Shown: positions 20,158 through 31,700, numbered from the stretch's first letter. The stretch is 60,000 nt of DNA from Mesostigma viride (GCA_009746045.1 RPFO01000645.1:843728-903727); one strand, 5' to 3'. Program-made: numbers and translations. Notes: generated by a model not told the origin, from the sequence alone.

Positions 20158-21998
20158 CTGATGCAAGCAACACAACCATAGACGCTCCTGTGTTCCTCAG
20201 TGGTGCAGCCCCACCACAGCCCAATGGTCCAACTGGGCAGGAGGAACGTGCACTGGATGAGCAGCAGGTCGCTCCTCCCTCATCTCAGGAACAGCCACAA
20301 GTAGCAGCAGATCCTGTTGTCCCCAGGAATAAATTTGCTGAGGCTCTAAAAGCTCTACATAGAGCACACACTGCCAAGGCACAAATGGCAGCAGGTGCAG
20401 CACAAGTCAATGCTGTGGGTGAATCTAACCAGGATCCCAGTATTCTGGCAGTAGACACACAGGCACAGGTGAGCATCATCAGTGCACAAGCTGTATCTGG
20501 CCTAAGTCTGCAACGCTCGCCCTGGGCTAGAGTGTCAGATTTTTCAGGCAAAACAAAAATGGCAGTCAAAGGCCAAGTGCTAATTCCCATTCTGGGTGTG
20601 CCCACTCCCTTCCAGGTAGTAGAGGGCTACAAGGGGAATGCACTGCTGGGGGAACCATTTGTCTCATACCCTGGAGTAGTCATCTCAGCTGGGAGGTTGA
20701 GTGTGACTGGGGTGGGGCAGGTCACCCTGGACCATTTTAAAATTCCTTTAACACAGATCAGTGATGGCCTGGAAGCAGCCATCAATGCTGTCAACATAAA
20801 ATACCTCCCAGGTCAGGAACCCTGTGTTGATTCCCTCATTCATTCTCAGAAGCTACACCCCTCTGCGTTTGGGCTTGGTAGATGGGACATAGCGTCCATG
20901 TCTCCCTTGTCCTATGATGATGTGGTCAAAGACTGTCAAACGCAGATTGGTTTTCTGAAATGGATGGAAGCCTTTAACAGGGCTAGAGAGGAATGGGTTT
21001 GTCCTGATCCACGTAGCAAGTCCCAGGTACCACCTGTAACACCGATTGAGGCACTGCCACAAGGGGCCAGAAAGCTCAGACTGAAGTTTGTCTGCAAGCA
21101 TAAACCCCAGGCAGATGGGACACCTCCCATTTTTCATGCCAGACCTTGTGTCACGGAGTTCAGGGGCTCCACTGAGCTAACAGAGGCTGAACTGTATACC
21201 CCTGGTATTCAGCAGACGTCTCTTAAGGTCCTGTTGGCCACTTTCCTTCACCATCTGAATGCTGGTAAGGACTACGTGTGTAAAGCCACTGACATTAAAC
21301 GAGCCTTCCTTAAAGGCAACCCTGACATAGCCCAAAAGGTGTGGAGGGGTCAAGTCTATGTGGTAAACACTCCCAAAGTCTGGTCTGGGGACATCAAGGA
21401 ACCTCATCTAAGGCCTAACTTGGGGGTAGAAGGGCTTCAGTCAGCACCTAAAATTTTTAGGCTGTCTGCCCAAGAGGTCTTCCTGAAGCTGGGGGCCCAG
21501 TATGATGATATTGACCCTTGTTTCTTCACCATCCCTCATCCTGCTGGTATGATGATGTTTGTGTGGCATGGGGATGATCAGCTCATTACTGGTCCCAGGG
21601 CAGCTGTGGAGGATTTCATTGCTCAAGTGTCTGCTAGCTTTGAATTAGGCAAGCAGCTGGAGCTGGGGAAAGATCCTGTCAAGTTCTGTGGCATCATTCT
21701 GAACCTGTTTAAGGAGCAGAAGGAGTGGGTGTGTTCTCTCAAAGCATCCCCTGAGTATGTCATGTCTTGCAAAGATGTTCTTCCCTCTGACATCACTCCT
21801 GATCTCTGTCCCACTATTAGGGGTAAGCTAGGTTGGCTGTGTGCCACTTGTGCTCCTCATCTGGCAGTGGTCAGCAGAGTGGATGATGATGTCCTCATGG
21901 AGGTAGGGTCTAGGGCTATTAAACAGGTGTTACATGATGGCCCTCCCCTTATTCTTCATGCCTTGGATCTGTTCCAACCCATCACATCACATGCATGA
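20142..21998 (+). CDS. Retropepsin-like protease plus copia-type reverse transcriptase
   Basis: 618 codons. Residues about 98-190 look like a retropepsin: AVDTQAQVSIISAQAV (D105 in a DTQA variant of DTGA), a KGQVLIPILG strand, FQVVEGY, and the NALLGEPF motif typical of the ILG site. RT follows: KATDIKRAFLKGN (motif A, D384), EGLQSAPKIF, and HGDDQLITG (motif C, D478/D479 in the position of copia YVDD). The order therefore reads integrase-protease-RT, unlike the usual protease-integrase-RT. The Gly of DTG is replaced by Gln, so activity is uncertain. The frame is -1 relative to the integrase ORF. The stop overlaps the next ATG as ATGA. Confidence 0.85.
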   Translation: MARDIADASNTTIDAPVFLSGAAPPQPNGPTGQEERALDEQQVAPPSSQEQPQVAADPVVPRNKFAEALKALHRAHTAKAQMAAGAAQVNAVGESNQDPSILAVDTQAQVSIISAQAVSGLSLQRSPWARVSDFSGKTKMAVKGQVLIPILGVPTPFQVVEGYKGNALLGEPFVSYPGVVISAGRLSVTGVGQVTLDHFKIPLTQISDGLEAAINAVNIKYLPGQEPCVDSLIHSQKLHPSAFGLGRWDIASMSPLSYDDVVKDCQTQIGFLKWMEAFNRAREEWVCPDPRSKSQVPPVTPIEALPQGARKLRLKFVCKHKPQADGTPPIFHARPCVTEFRGSTELTEAELYTPGIQQTSLKVLLATFLHHLNAGKDYVCKATDIKRAFLKGNPDIAQKVWRGQVYVVNTPKVWSGDIKEPHLRPNLGVEGLQSAPKIFRLSAQEVFLKLGAQYDDIDPCFFTIPHPAGMMMFVWHGDDQLITGPRAAVEDFIAQVSASFELGKQLELGKDPVKFCGIILNLFKEQKEWVCSLKASPEYVMSCKDVLPSDITPDLCPTIRGKLGWLCATCAPHLAVVSRVDDDVLMEVGSRAIKQVLHDGPPLILHALDLFQPITSHA

Positions 21999-22480
21999 TG
22001 GACAGTTCCATGGAGTCACGGGTAGTCACTAAGGTACAAGCCAGAGAGGCAGGTCTCTTTATGTTGTCTAACCCCACTGGCAAGCAATCTTTGGTTTCCT
22101 GGTTCAGCAGACTCCACAAGCGCAAGGCAGTCAGCAGCAATGTAGCTGAATGCCGTGCTGTGGTATCTGCTGTGTTGCATGCCAGGTACTTGAACCATCT
22201 GCTGGTGTGGTTGCAGCATCAGGCTGGTAGTTATGCTGGTGTCAAATCCCATCTGCTGACTGACAGTCAATCCCTTCTCTCTTTCCTGGACAACCCCTTG
22301 GCTGTGCACACCGATTTGGACTGGATTGTCCTCAAGCAGGAGTGTACCTATCTGGAGTCCAAGACTCACATCCGAGACCCTGACAATGCAGCAGATGCAC
22401 TCACAAAAGTGCCACAGGCTGCAGGGCCTCAGTACAGAGTCCTATACACGCTGATGAACCCATACAATGGCAGAGGGTGA
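21995..22480 (+). CDS. Ty1/copia RNase H domain
   Basis: 161 codons, -1 relative to the RT ORF and overlapping it by ATGA. Copia RNase H features in order: MDSSMESR (first acidic residue), LVSWFSRLHKRKAVSS followed by NVAECRAV (the SStEAE region, Glu present), LLTDSQSLLSFL (third acidic residue), and DNAADALTKV (the usual N.AD.lTK end). In most copia elements this is fused to RT. Here a one-base frame change separates them, either a mutation, a sequence error or translational coupling. Confidence 0.85.
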   Translation: MMDSSMESRVVTKVQAREAGLFMLSNPTGKQSLVSWFSRLHKRKAVSSNVAECRAVVSAVLHARYLNHLLVWLQHQAGSYAGVKSHLLTDSQSLLSFLDNPLAVHTDLDWIVLKQECTYLESKTHIRDPDNAADALTKVPQAAGPQYRVLYTLMNPYNGRG

Positions 22481-22856
22481 AGTGCCTCAGCCTAGGGCTA
22501 TTAGCACCAGATAGGAGGGTGGTCATGGGGTGGCAGGGTCTGAAGTGTCCCACCCGTAAGACTCTCTTTGCGTCATTAAAGCTTGAGGTCAGAAGGGTCC
22601 TCCTTTATTGATGGCTTGTTCTTTGTCAATAAAACGTGTGGTCATATTTTTCTGGCAATGGTTTTTCCCAACACAGGCACCCAACCAGTGGGGATGTTGT
22701 ATCCAACACGGAGGAGCTATGGGCGCTTTTATAAATGCATCTCTTTCAGTGTCCTGGTTGTCCCTGTGGGGAACCTTGCTTATCAGTAGTGGTTGGCATA
22801 TGAGTGGGTTGTGGGAAGAGTCTTCCCCTCACTCCCCAAAGAAAAGTAATAATGGG
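22481..22856 (+). other. Copia 3' untranslated region with polypurine tract
   Basis: No ORF of note. AATAAA occurs at about 22627. The purine-rich AAAGAAAAGTAATAATGGG at 22838-22856 abuts the 3' LTR and is the probable polypurine tract for plus-strand priming. Confidence 0.65.
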
Positions 22857-23378
22857 AGTTATTCTAGGGCTTCAGGCCTAGACTATCAGTACACGTGGCG
22901 TTGTCCCCGTCTCCCAAGTGGGATACGGACATGGACGGTAGTGTAGTACACTGGACATATCTCTACTAGGATTTAGATCCGCACGTGCCATGATGGGCAC
23001 GTGGGTGCTAGATATTAGCACTGAGATATGCAGTGCACACGCACGTGGGTATTCACGTGGTAGGGTTTATGAGCTGTGATGCAGACCACAAGGTGGTTGC
23101 AGTGCTAGTCCTGTACGGAGGTCCTAGGGGAGGTCCAGGACTGTCCACGTAGTGCTGTTAGGCAGTCGTTGCCTGCGGGCATCGTATCAGTCCTAGCTGG
23201 AGTAGATCTAGCTGGACGGAGCCAGCACCTCATTGGTTAGCACTAGTGCAGGATAGCTAGGTTACCCTAACCTACGTGCCCATGCAATCCAGCTTGGCAA
23301 GCTTGCATGGGTTGATATTATGCCAGCCATTGCATAATCCAACACACGTTCGCATCCATTTGCACGAGTGCATTAACT
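22857..23378 (+). repeat. 3' LTR
   Basis: 522 bp, same length as the 5' LTR. Differences by eye are confined to positions around 22929-22955 (two in the GGACGGTAG segment, one in CTGGACAT). It includes the same five CACGTG sites, offset by 7222 bp. Confidence 0.95.
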
Positions 23379-23383
23379 ACATG

Positions 23384-26300
23384 TACACACACCATGCACG
23401 TAGATCCACCGCGCACGCAAGGGACGGCTACCCACACACGTACATCCACTGCGCACGCACGGGTCGACTGCACACACATGTACATACACCGCGCACGCAA
23501 GGGCCGGCTGCACTCACATGTACATACACCATGCACGCAAGGGGCGAGTGCGCACACACGTACATCCACCGCGCACGCAAGGGGCGAGTGCACACACACG
23601 TACATACACCGCGCACGCAAGGGCCGGCTGCACTCACATGTACATACACCATGCACGCAAGGGGTGGCTGCACACACATGTACACAAACCATGCACGGAA
23701 GGGACGGCTGCACACAAACGTACATACACCGCGCACGCAAGGGCCGGCTGCACACACACGTACACCATGCACGCAAGGGCCGGCTGCACACACACGCACA
23801 TCCACCGAGCACGCAAGGGGCAACTGCACACACACGTACACACACCATGCACGCTTGGGGCGACGGCACTCACATGTACATACACCGCGCACGCAAGGGG
23901 CGGCTGCACACACACGTACACACACCATGCACGCAAGGGCCGGCTGCACTCACATGTACATACACCGCGCATGCAAGGGGCGGTTGCACACACACGTACA
24001 CACACCATGCACGCAAGGGGCGGCTGCACACACACGTACATACACCATGCACGCAAGGGCCGGCTGCACTCACATGTACATACACCGCGCATGCAAGGGG
24101 CGGTTGCACACACACGTACATACACCATGCACGCAAGGGGCGGCTGCACACACACGTACATACACCGTGCACGCAAGGGGCGGCTGCACACACACGTACA
24201 CACACCGCGCACGCAAGGGGCGGCTGCACACACACGTACACACACCATGCACGCAAGGGACGGCTGCACACACACGTACATCCACCGCGCACGCAAGGGG
24301 CGAGTGCAAACACATGTACATACACCATGCACGCAAGGGACGGCATGCACAGAAACGTACATACAACGCGCACGCAAGGGGCAACTGCACACACACGTAC
24401 ACACACCATGCACGGAAGGGCCAGCTGCACTCACATGTACACACACAAAGCACGCAAGGGGCGGCTGCACACACACGTACATACACCGCGCACGCAAGGG
24501 GCGAGTGCAAACACATGTACATACACCGCGCACGCAAGGGGCAACTGCCCACACATGTACATACACTGCGCACGCAAGGGGCAGCTGCACTCACACGTAC
24601 ATACACCGCGCACGCAAGGGCCGGCTGTACTCACATGTACACACACCATGCACGTAGATCCACCGCGCACGCAAGGGACGGCTACCCACACACGTACATC
24701 CACTGCGCACGCACGGGTCGACTGCACACACATGTACATACACCGCGCACGCAAGGGCCGGCTGCACTCACATGTACATACACCATGCACGCAAGGGGCG
24801 AGTGCGCACACACGTACATCCACCGCGCACGCAAGGGGCGAGTGCACACACACGTACATACACCGCGCACGCAAGGGCCGGCTGCACTCACATGTACATA
24901 CACCATGCACGCAAGGGTGGCTGCACACACATGTACACAAACCATGCACGGAAGGGACGGCTGCACACAAACGTACATACACCGCGCACGCAAGGGCCGG
25001 CTGCACTCACATGTACATACACCATGCACGCAAGGGGCGAGTGCGCACACACGTACATCCACCGCGCACGCAAGGGGCGAGTGCACACACACGTACATAC
25101 ACCGCGCACGCAAGGGCCGGCTGCACTCACATGTACATACACCATGCACGCAAGGGGTGGCTGCACACACATGTACACAAACCATGCACGGAAGGGACGG
25201 CTGCACACAAACGTACATACACCGCGCACGCAAGGGCCGGCTGCACACACATGTACACACACCATGCACGCAAGGGGCGGCTGCACACACATGCACGTAC
25301 ACACACCATGCACGCAAGGGGCGGCTGCACACACATGTACACACACCATGCACGCAAGGGGCGGCTGCACACACACGTACACACACCGCGCACGTAGATC
25401 CACCGCGCACGCAAGGGACGGCTACCCACACACGTACATCCACTGCGCACGCACGGGGCGACTGCACACACATGTACATACACCATGCACGCAAGGGGCG
25501 GCTGCACACACACGTACATACACCATGCACACAAGGGGCGAGTGCAAACACATGTACATACACCATGCACGCAAGGGCCGGCATGCACAGAAACGTACAT
25601 ACAACGCGCACGCCCGGGGCAACTGCACTCACATGTACACACACCGCGCACACAAGGGGCGGCTGCACACACATGTACATACACCGCGCACGCAAGGGGC
25701 GGCTGCACACACACGTACATACACCGCGCACGCAAGGGGCGAGTGCAAACACATGTACATACACCGCCCACGCAAGGGGCAACTGCCCACACATGTACAT
25801 GCACTGCGCACGCAAGGGGCAGCTGCTGCACTCACACGTACATACACCGCGCACGCAAGGGCCGGCTGCACTCACATGTACACACACCATGCACGCAAGG
25901 GGCGGCTGCACACACATGTACACACACCATGCACACAAGGGCCGGCTGCACACACATGCACGTACACACACCATGCACGCAAGGGTCGGCTGCACACACA
26001 TGTACACACACCATGCACGCAAGGGGCGGCTGCACACACACGTACACACACCATGCACACAAGGGCCGGCTGCACACACATGCACGTACACACACCATGC
26101 ACGCAAGGGGCGGCTGCACACACATGTACACACACCATGCACGCAAGGGGCGGCTGCACACACACGTACACAGACCGCGCACGTAGATCCACCGCGCACG
26201 CAAGGGACGGCTACCCACACACGTACATCCACTGCGCACGCACGGGGCGACTGCACACACATGTACATACACCATGCACGCAAGGGGCGGCTGCACACAC

Positions 26301-28120
26301 ACGTACATACACCATGCACACAAGGGGCGAGTGCAAACACATGTACATACACCATGCACGCAAGGGCCGGCATGCACAGAAACGTACATACAACGCGCAC
26401 GCAAGGGGCAACTGCACACACACGTACACACACCATGCACGGAAGGGCCAGCTGCACTCACATGTACACACACAAAGCACGCAAGGGGCGGCTGCACACA
26501 CACGTACATACACCGCGCACGCAAGGGGCGAGTGCAAACACATGTACATACACCGCGCACGCAAGGGGCAACTGCCCACACATGTACATACACTGCGCAC
26601 GCAAGGGGCAGCTGCACTCACACGTACATACACCGCGCACGCAAGGGACGGCTGCACTCACATGTACACACACCATGCACGTAGATCCACCGCGCACGCA
26701 AGGGACGGCTACCCACACACGTACATCCACTGCGCACGCAAGGGGCAACTGCACACACATGTACATACACCGCGCACGCAAGGGCCGGCTGCACTCACAT
26801 GTACATACACCATGCACGCAAGGGGCGAGTGCGCACACACATACATCCACCGCGCACGCAAGGGGCGAGTGCACACACACGTACATACACCGCGCACGCA
26901 AGGGCCGGCTGCACACACACGTCTATCCACCGCGCACGCAAGGAGCGACTGCACGCACACTTACACACACACCGCGCACGCAAGGGGTGACTGCACACAC
27001 ACGTACATCCACCATGCACGCGAGGAGCGGCTGCACTCACATGTACATACACCGCGCACGCAAGGGGCGGCTGCACACACATGTACATCCACCGCGCACG
27101 CAAGGGACGGCATGCACACACACGTACACACACCATGCGCGCAAGGAGCGGCTGCACTCACACGTACATACACCGCGCACGCAAGGGGCGGCTGCACACA
27201 CACGTACACACACCGCGCACGCAAGGGGCGGCTGCACACACACGTACATCCACCGCGCACGCAAGGGACGGCTGCACTCACATGTACATGCACCATGCAC
27301 GCAAGGGGCGGCTGCACACACACGTACACACACCGCGCACGTAGATCCACCGCGCACGCAAGGGACGGCTACCCACACACGTACATCCACTGCGCACGCA
27401 CGGGGCGACTGCACACACATGTACATACACCATGCACGCAAGGGCCGGCTGCACACACATGCACGTACACACACCATGCACGCAAGGGGCGGCTGCACAC
27501 ACATGTACACACACCATGCACGCAAGGGGCGGCTGCACACACACGTACACACACCGCGCACGTAGATCCACCGCGCACGCAAGGGGCGGTTGCACACACA
27601 CGTACATCCACTGCGCACGCACGGGGCGACTGCACACACATGTACATACACCATGCACGCAAGGGGCGGCTGCACACACACGTACATACACCATGCACAC
27701 AAGGGGCGAGTGCAAACACATGTACATACACCATGCACGCAAGGGCCGGCATGCACAGAAACGTACATACAACGCGCACGCAAGGGGCAACTGCACACAC
27801 ACGTACACACACCATGCACGGAAGGGCCAGCTGCACTCACATGTACACACACAAAGCACGCAAGGGGCGGCTGCACACACACGTACATACACCGCGCACG
27901 CAAGGGGCGAGTGCAAACACATGTACATACACCGCGCACGCAAGGGGCAACTGCCCACACATGTACATACACTGCGCACGCAAGGGGCAGCTGCACTCAC
28001 ACGTACATACACCGCGCACGCAAGGGACGGCTGCACTCACATGTACACACACCATGCACGTAGATCCACCGCGCACGCAAGGGACGGCTACCCACACACG
28101 TACATCCACTGCGCACGCAC
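23384..28120. repeat. 40-bp satellite array A3 (about 118 copies)
   Basis: Same unit as A1/A2 with more of the CATACACC and GTGCAAACACATG variants. Blocks of several hundred bp recur internally. One block, marked by CATGCACAGAAACGTACATACAAC and GCACACACAAAGC variants, appears near 15340, 24340, 25580, 26370, 27750 and 30590. A block holding the empty copia target lies at 24619-24660. Such higher-order duplication points to unequal exchange or replication-based amplification. Confidence 0.95.
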
Positions 28121-28121
28121 T

Positions 28122-28287
28122 CACTATTTAACGTAACTAAAACCCGTGCACCTTGGAGGTCAGGGGTTCGAATCCTCACTGAGGCAACTCCGGCGCATTT
28201 AGTGGTGCGTGCTCAGCGGCCTAGGCGGATGTCTCGGGCTCTTCGTCCCCCCTCCACGAGGCCAGGTTTTAGTTACGTTAAATAGTG
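28122..28287. repeat. 166-bp inverted-repeat segment with CACTA/TAGTG ends and B box, copy 1
   Basis: 23-bp perfect terminal inverted repeats start CACTATTTAACGTAACT and end with the complement. The CACTA termini resemble EnSpm/CACTA transposons, so a non-autonomous MITE is likely. Inside, GGTTCGAATCC (about 28164-28174) is a perfect Pol III B box within a sequence resembling the 3' half of a tRNA. Confidence 0.8.
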
Positions 28288-28482
28288 CCGGAACCTTTTG
28301 CCGCCTGAGGCAAATCGGTCCGTAACACTATTTTGCCCGGAATAACCACTTCCGAGCACCCAAGTTAATTCGGCCGAATTAACTTGGGTGCTCGGAAGTG
28401 GTTATTCCGGGCAAAATAGTGTTACGGACCGATTTGCCTCAGGCGGCAAAAGGTTCCGTCACTATTTAACGTAACTAAAACC
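28265..28482. repeat. 218-bp near-perfect palindrome
   Basis: Centre between 28373 and 28374 in AATTCGGCCGAATT, with arms of about 109 bp. By eye one mismatch is visible (GTGCCGG versus GTGACGG). It includes the TIRs of the neighbouring CACTA segments, so the whole region can fold as a long cruciform. Confidence 0.9.
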
Positions 28483-28624
28483 TGTGCAACTTGGAGGTCA
28501 GGGGTTCGAATCCTCACTGAGGCAGCTCCGGCGCATTTAGTGGTGCGTGCTCAGCGGCCTAGGCGGATGTCTCGGGCTCTTCGTCCCCCTCCACGAGGCC
28601 AGGTTTTAGTTACGTTAAATAGTG
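28460..28624. repeat. CACTA/TAGTG inverted-repeat segment with B box, copy 2
   Basis: Near-identical to 28122-28287 (CCTGTGCAAC for CCCGTGCACC, one fewer C in the TCGTCCCC run). The second large palindrome follows and is split by the solo LTR. Confidence 0.85.
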
Positions 28625-28742
28625 ACGGAACCTTTTGCCGCCTGAGGCAAATCGGTCCGTAACACTATTTTGCCCGGAATAACCACTTCCGAGCACCCAA
28701 GTTAATTCGGCCGAATTAACTTGGGTGCTCGGAAGTGGTTAT

Positions 28743-29262
28743 TGTTTGGGAATTAATTAATTATTCCCAGTGGCCACATGCCTGAATTATTTCTATTCTG
28801 GGCAGGTGGATCTTTTGTGTGTTGTTTGTGATTTCTTGGAGTGTGTTTTATTAGCTACGTGCTGATATTTTTACTGACTTTTTTGAATCAGTACTTAGCA
28901 AGATATTAATCTATGTTGTGTGTGTTTTTTTGTTATAGTGCACGGTTCTCAACTAGTATGCCAGCAGCTATGTCACTACGTTACATGGACAGTGATTCTT
29001 TATTCCATGGACAGGTGTCACTTTACTGGATGAGATTCCATGCATTATATCAGGGTTGATTTTACAGATGACATTTGGCAATCATACAAACAATATCCTA
29101 GAATCTGGCGATGGTTCTTTGGTTGTTTGCCATCTGGCAGTACCTCTTTTCTGCCTATAAAAATACGATGCGGGCCATACCTAAAGCATCGTCTTTCATG
29201 CCATGTCTCTCGTAATAAATTCATCAATAAACGACATTCAACCCATTCATGTATTCTAAACA
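28743..29262 (+). mobile_element. 520-bp solo LTR
   Basis: Begins TGTTTGGGAAT and ends ATTCTAAACA, the canonical TG...CA LTR ends. It is flanked by a 5-bp target duplication GTTAT (28738-28742, 29263-29267). It interrupts the right arm of the second palindrome exactly, and the arm resumes at 29268. It contains TATAAAAATAC near 29155 and AATAAATTCATCAATAAA near 29214-29231. It is unrelated to the copia LTR at 15635. With no internal region it is best read as a solo LTR; a TG/CA-ended MITE is less likely. Confidence 0.8.
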
Positions 29263-29338
29263 GTTATTCCGGGCAAAATAGTGTTACGGACCGATTTGCC
29301 TCAGGCGGCAAAAGGTTCCGTCACTATTTAACGTAACT

Positions 29339-31436
29339 GGGTCGACTGCACACACATGTACATACACCGCGCACGCAAGGGCCGGCTGCACTCACATGTA
29401 CATACACCATGCACGCAAGGGGCGAGTGCGCACACACGTACATCCACCGCGCACGCAAGGGGCGAGTGCACACACACGTACATACACCGCGCACGCAAGG
29501 GCCGGCTGCACACACACGTCTATCCACCGCGCACGCAAGGAGCGACTGCACGCACACTTACACACACACCGCGCACGCAAGGGGCGACTGCACACACACG
29601 TACATCCACCATGCACGCGAGGAGCGGCTGCACTCACATGTACATACACCGCGCACGCAAGGGGCAACTGCCCACACATGTACATACACTGCGCACGCAA
29701 GGGGCAGCTGCACTCACACGTACATACACCGCGCACGCAAGGGACGGCTGCACTCACATGTACACACACCATGCACGTAGATCCACCGCGCACGCAAGGG
29801 ACGGCTACCCACACACGTACATCCACTGCGCACGCACGGGTCGACTGCACACACATGTACATACACCGCGCACGCAAGGGCCGGCTGCACTCACATGTAC
29901 ATACACCATGCACGCAAGGGGCGAGTGCGCACACACGTACATCCACCGCGCACGCAAGGGGCGAGTGCACACACACGTACATACACCGCGCACGCAAGGG
30001 CCGGCTGCACTCACGTGTACATACACCATGCACGCAAGGGGCGAGTGCGCACACACGTACATACACCGCGCACGCAAGGGGCGAGTGCACACAAACGTAC
30101 ATACACCGCGCACGCAAGGGCCGGCTGCACACACACGTACACACACCATGCACGCCAGGGCCGGCTGCACACACATGTACACAAACCATGCACGGAAGGG
30201 ACGGCTGCACACAAACGTACATACACCGCGCACGCAAGGGCCGGCTGCACACACACGTACACACACCATGCACGCAAGGGCCGGCTGCACACACATGCAC
30301 GTACACACACCATGCACGCAAGGGGCGGCTGCACACACATGTACACACACCATGCACGCAAGGGGCGGCTGCACACACACGTACACACACCGCGCACGTA
30401 GATCCACCGCGCACGCAAGGGACGGCTACCCACACACGTACATCCACTGCGCACGCACGGGGCGACTGCACACACATGTACATACACCATGCACGCAAGG
30501 GGCGGCTGCACACACACGTACATACACCATGCACACAAGGGGCGAGTGCAAACACATGTACATACACCATGCACGCAAGGGCCGGCATGCACAGAAACGT
30601 ACATACAACGCGCACGCCCGGGGCAACTGCACACACACGTACACACACCATGCACGGAAGGGCCAGCTGCACTCACATGTACACACACAAAGCACGCAAG
30701 GGGCGGCTGCACACACACGTACATACACCGCGCACGCAAGGGGCGAGTGCAAACACATGTACATACACCGCCCACGCAAGGGGCAACTGCCCACACATGT
30801 ACATGCACTGCGCACGCAAGGGGCAGCTGCTGCACTCACACGTACATACACCGCGCACGCAAGGGCCGGCTGCACTCACATGTACACACACCATGCACGC
30901 AAGGGGCGGCTGCACACACATGTACATACACCGCGCACGTAGATCCACCGCGCACGCAAGGGACGGCTACCCACACACGTACATCCACTGCGCACGCACG
31001 GGTCGACTGCACACACATGTACATACACCATGCACGCAAGGGGCGGCTGCACACACATGTACATACACCGCGCACGCAAGGGGCAACTGCCCACACATGT
31101 ACATCCACCGCGCACGCAAGGGTCGGCTGCACTCACATGTACATACTCGCGCACGTAAGGGGCGGCTGCACACACACGTACACACACCATGCACGCAAGG
31201 GCCGGCATGCACACACACGTACATACACCGCGCACGCAAGGGGCGGCTGCACACACACGTACACACACCATGCACGCAAGGGGCAAGTGCAAACACATGT
31301 ACATACACCGCGCACGCAAGGGGCAACTGCCCACACATGTACATCCACCGCGCACGCAAGGGGCGGCTGCACAGAAACGTACACACACCGCGCACGCAAG
31401 GGCCGGCTGCACACACATCTACATACACCTTGCACG
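29339..31436. repeat. 40-bp satellite array A4 (about 52 copies)
   Basis: Continuation of the same satellite after the palindromic insertion. It ends at CACCTTGCACGTACAACAC and grades into a CA-rich microsatellite. Confidence 0.95.
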
Positions 31437-31612
31437 TACAACACACAACACACACACAACAAAAAATTATATACACACACACGCACACGCACACGCACAC
31501 GCACACGCACACGCACACGCACACGCACACGCACACGCACACGCACAACACACACAACAAACACAACACACACACGCACATGTGAACAACACACACACAC
31601 AACAATTATAAT
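31437..31612. repeat. CA / (ACACGC)n microsatellite
   Basis: AC-rich tract with about a dozen ACACGC hexamers (31474-31545) followed by ACACAACA runs. It mirrors, in complementary composition, the GT-rich tract at the other end of the satellite block. Confidence 0.9.
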
Positions 31613-31700
31613 ATTAGTAACAAATAGTAATAAAGTATTTGCAAGCGTACTTCGTGTGAATTATGTGTAGACGAGAATAGAAGCTAAACAAAACTCTAAT

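Larger units (their letters stand above)
15630..23383 (+). mobile_element. Ty1/copia-like LTR retrotransposon, complete with target duplication
   Basis: Two 522-bp LTRs (15635-16156, 22857-23378) flank a 6.7-kb internal region with gag, zinc knuckle, integrase, retropepsin-like, copia-type RT and RNase H domains. The 5-bp target duplication ACATG lies at 15630-15634 and 23379-23383. An unoccupied copy of the same satellite site survives at about 24619-24660, fixing the boundaries. By eye the LTRs differ at three positions, so insertion is recent, yet the coding region has many frame changes. No TGG-type primer binding site follows the 5' LTR; a purine-rich tract precedes the 3' LTR. Confidence 0.95.
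28121..29338. mobile_element. Compound palindromic insertion with CACTA ends, dimeric
   Basis: Inserted in the satellite between GCGCACGCAC and GGGTCGACTGC, with no visible target duplication; the intact site exists at about 24705-24725. It consists of two tandem units (28121-28458, 338 bp; 28459-29320 less a 525-bp LTR insertion and duplicated target, 337 bp) and ends with an 18-bp partial third copy. Each unit is a CACTATTTAACG...CGTTAAATAGTG inverted-repeat segment with a tRNA-like B box, followed by a large palindrome. No protein is encoded. Confidence 0.85.

Noticed and set aside
28121-29338. Helitron origin for the palindromic insertion (starts TC, has hairpins)
   Set aside because: It does not end CTRR, is not between A and T, and has clear CACTA-type inverted repeats instead.
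8085-31436. CRISPR-like array of about 40-bp repeats
   Set aside because: Repeats abut without unique spacers, variants are shared between distant units, and the context is eukaryotic with no cas genes.
13213-31585. Further long ORFs on both strands (up to about 1430 codons) in the satellite arrays
   Set aside because: Same repeat composition effect; frames continue across insertions only by chance, and no domain, splice or start context supports them.
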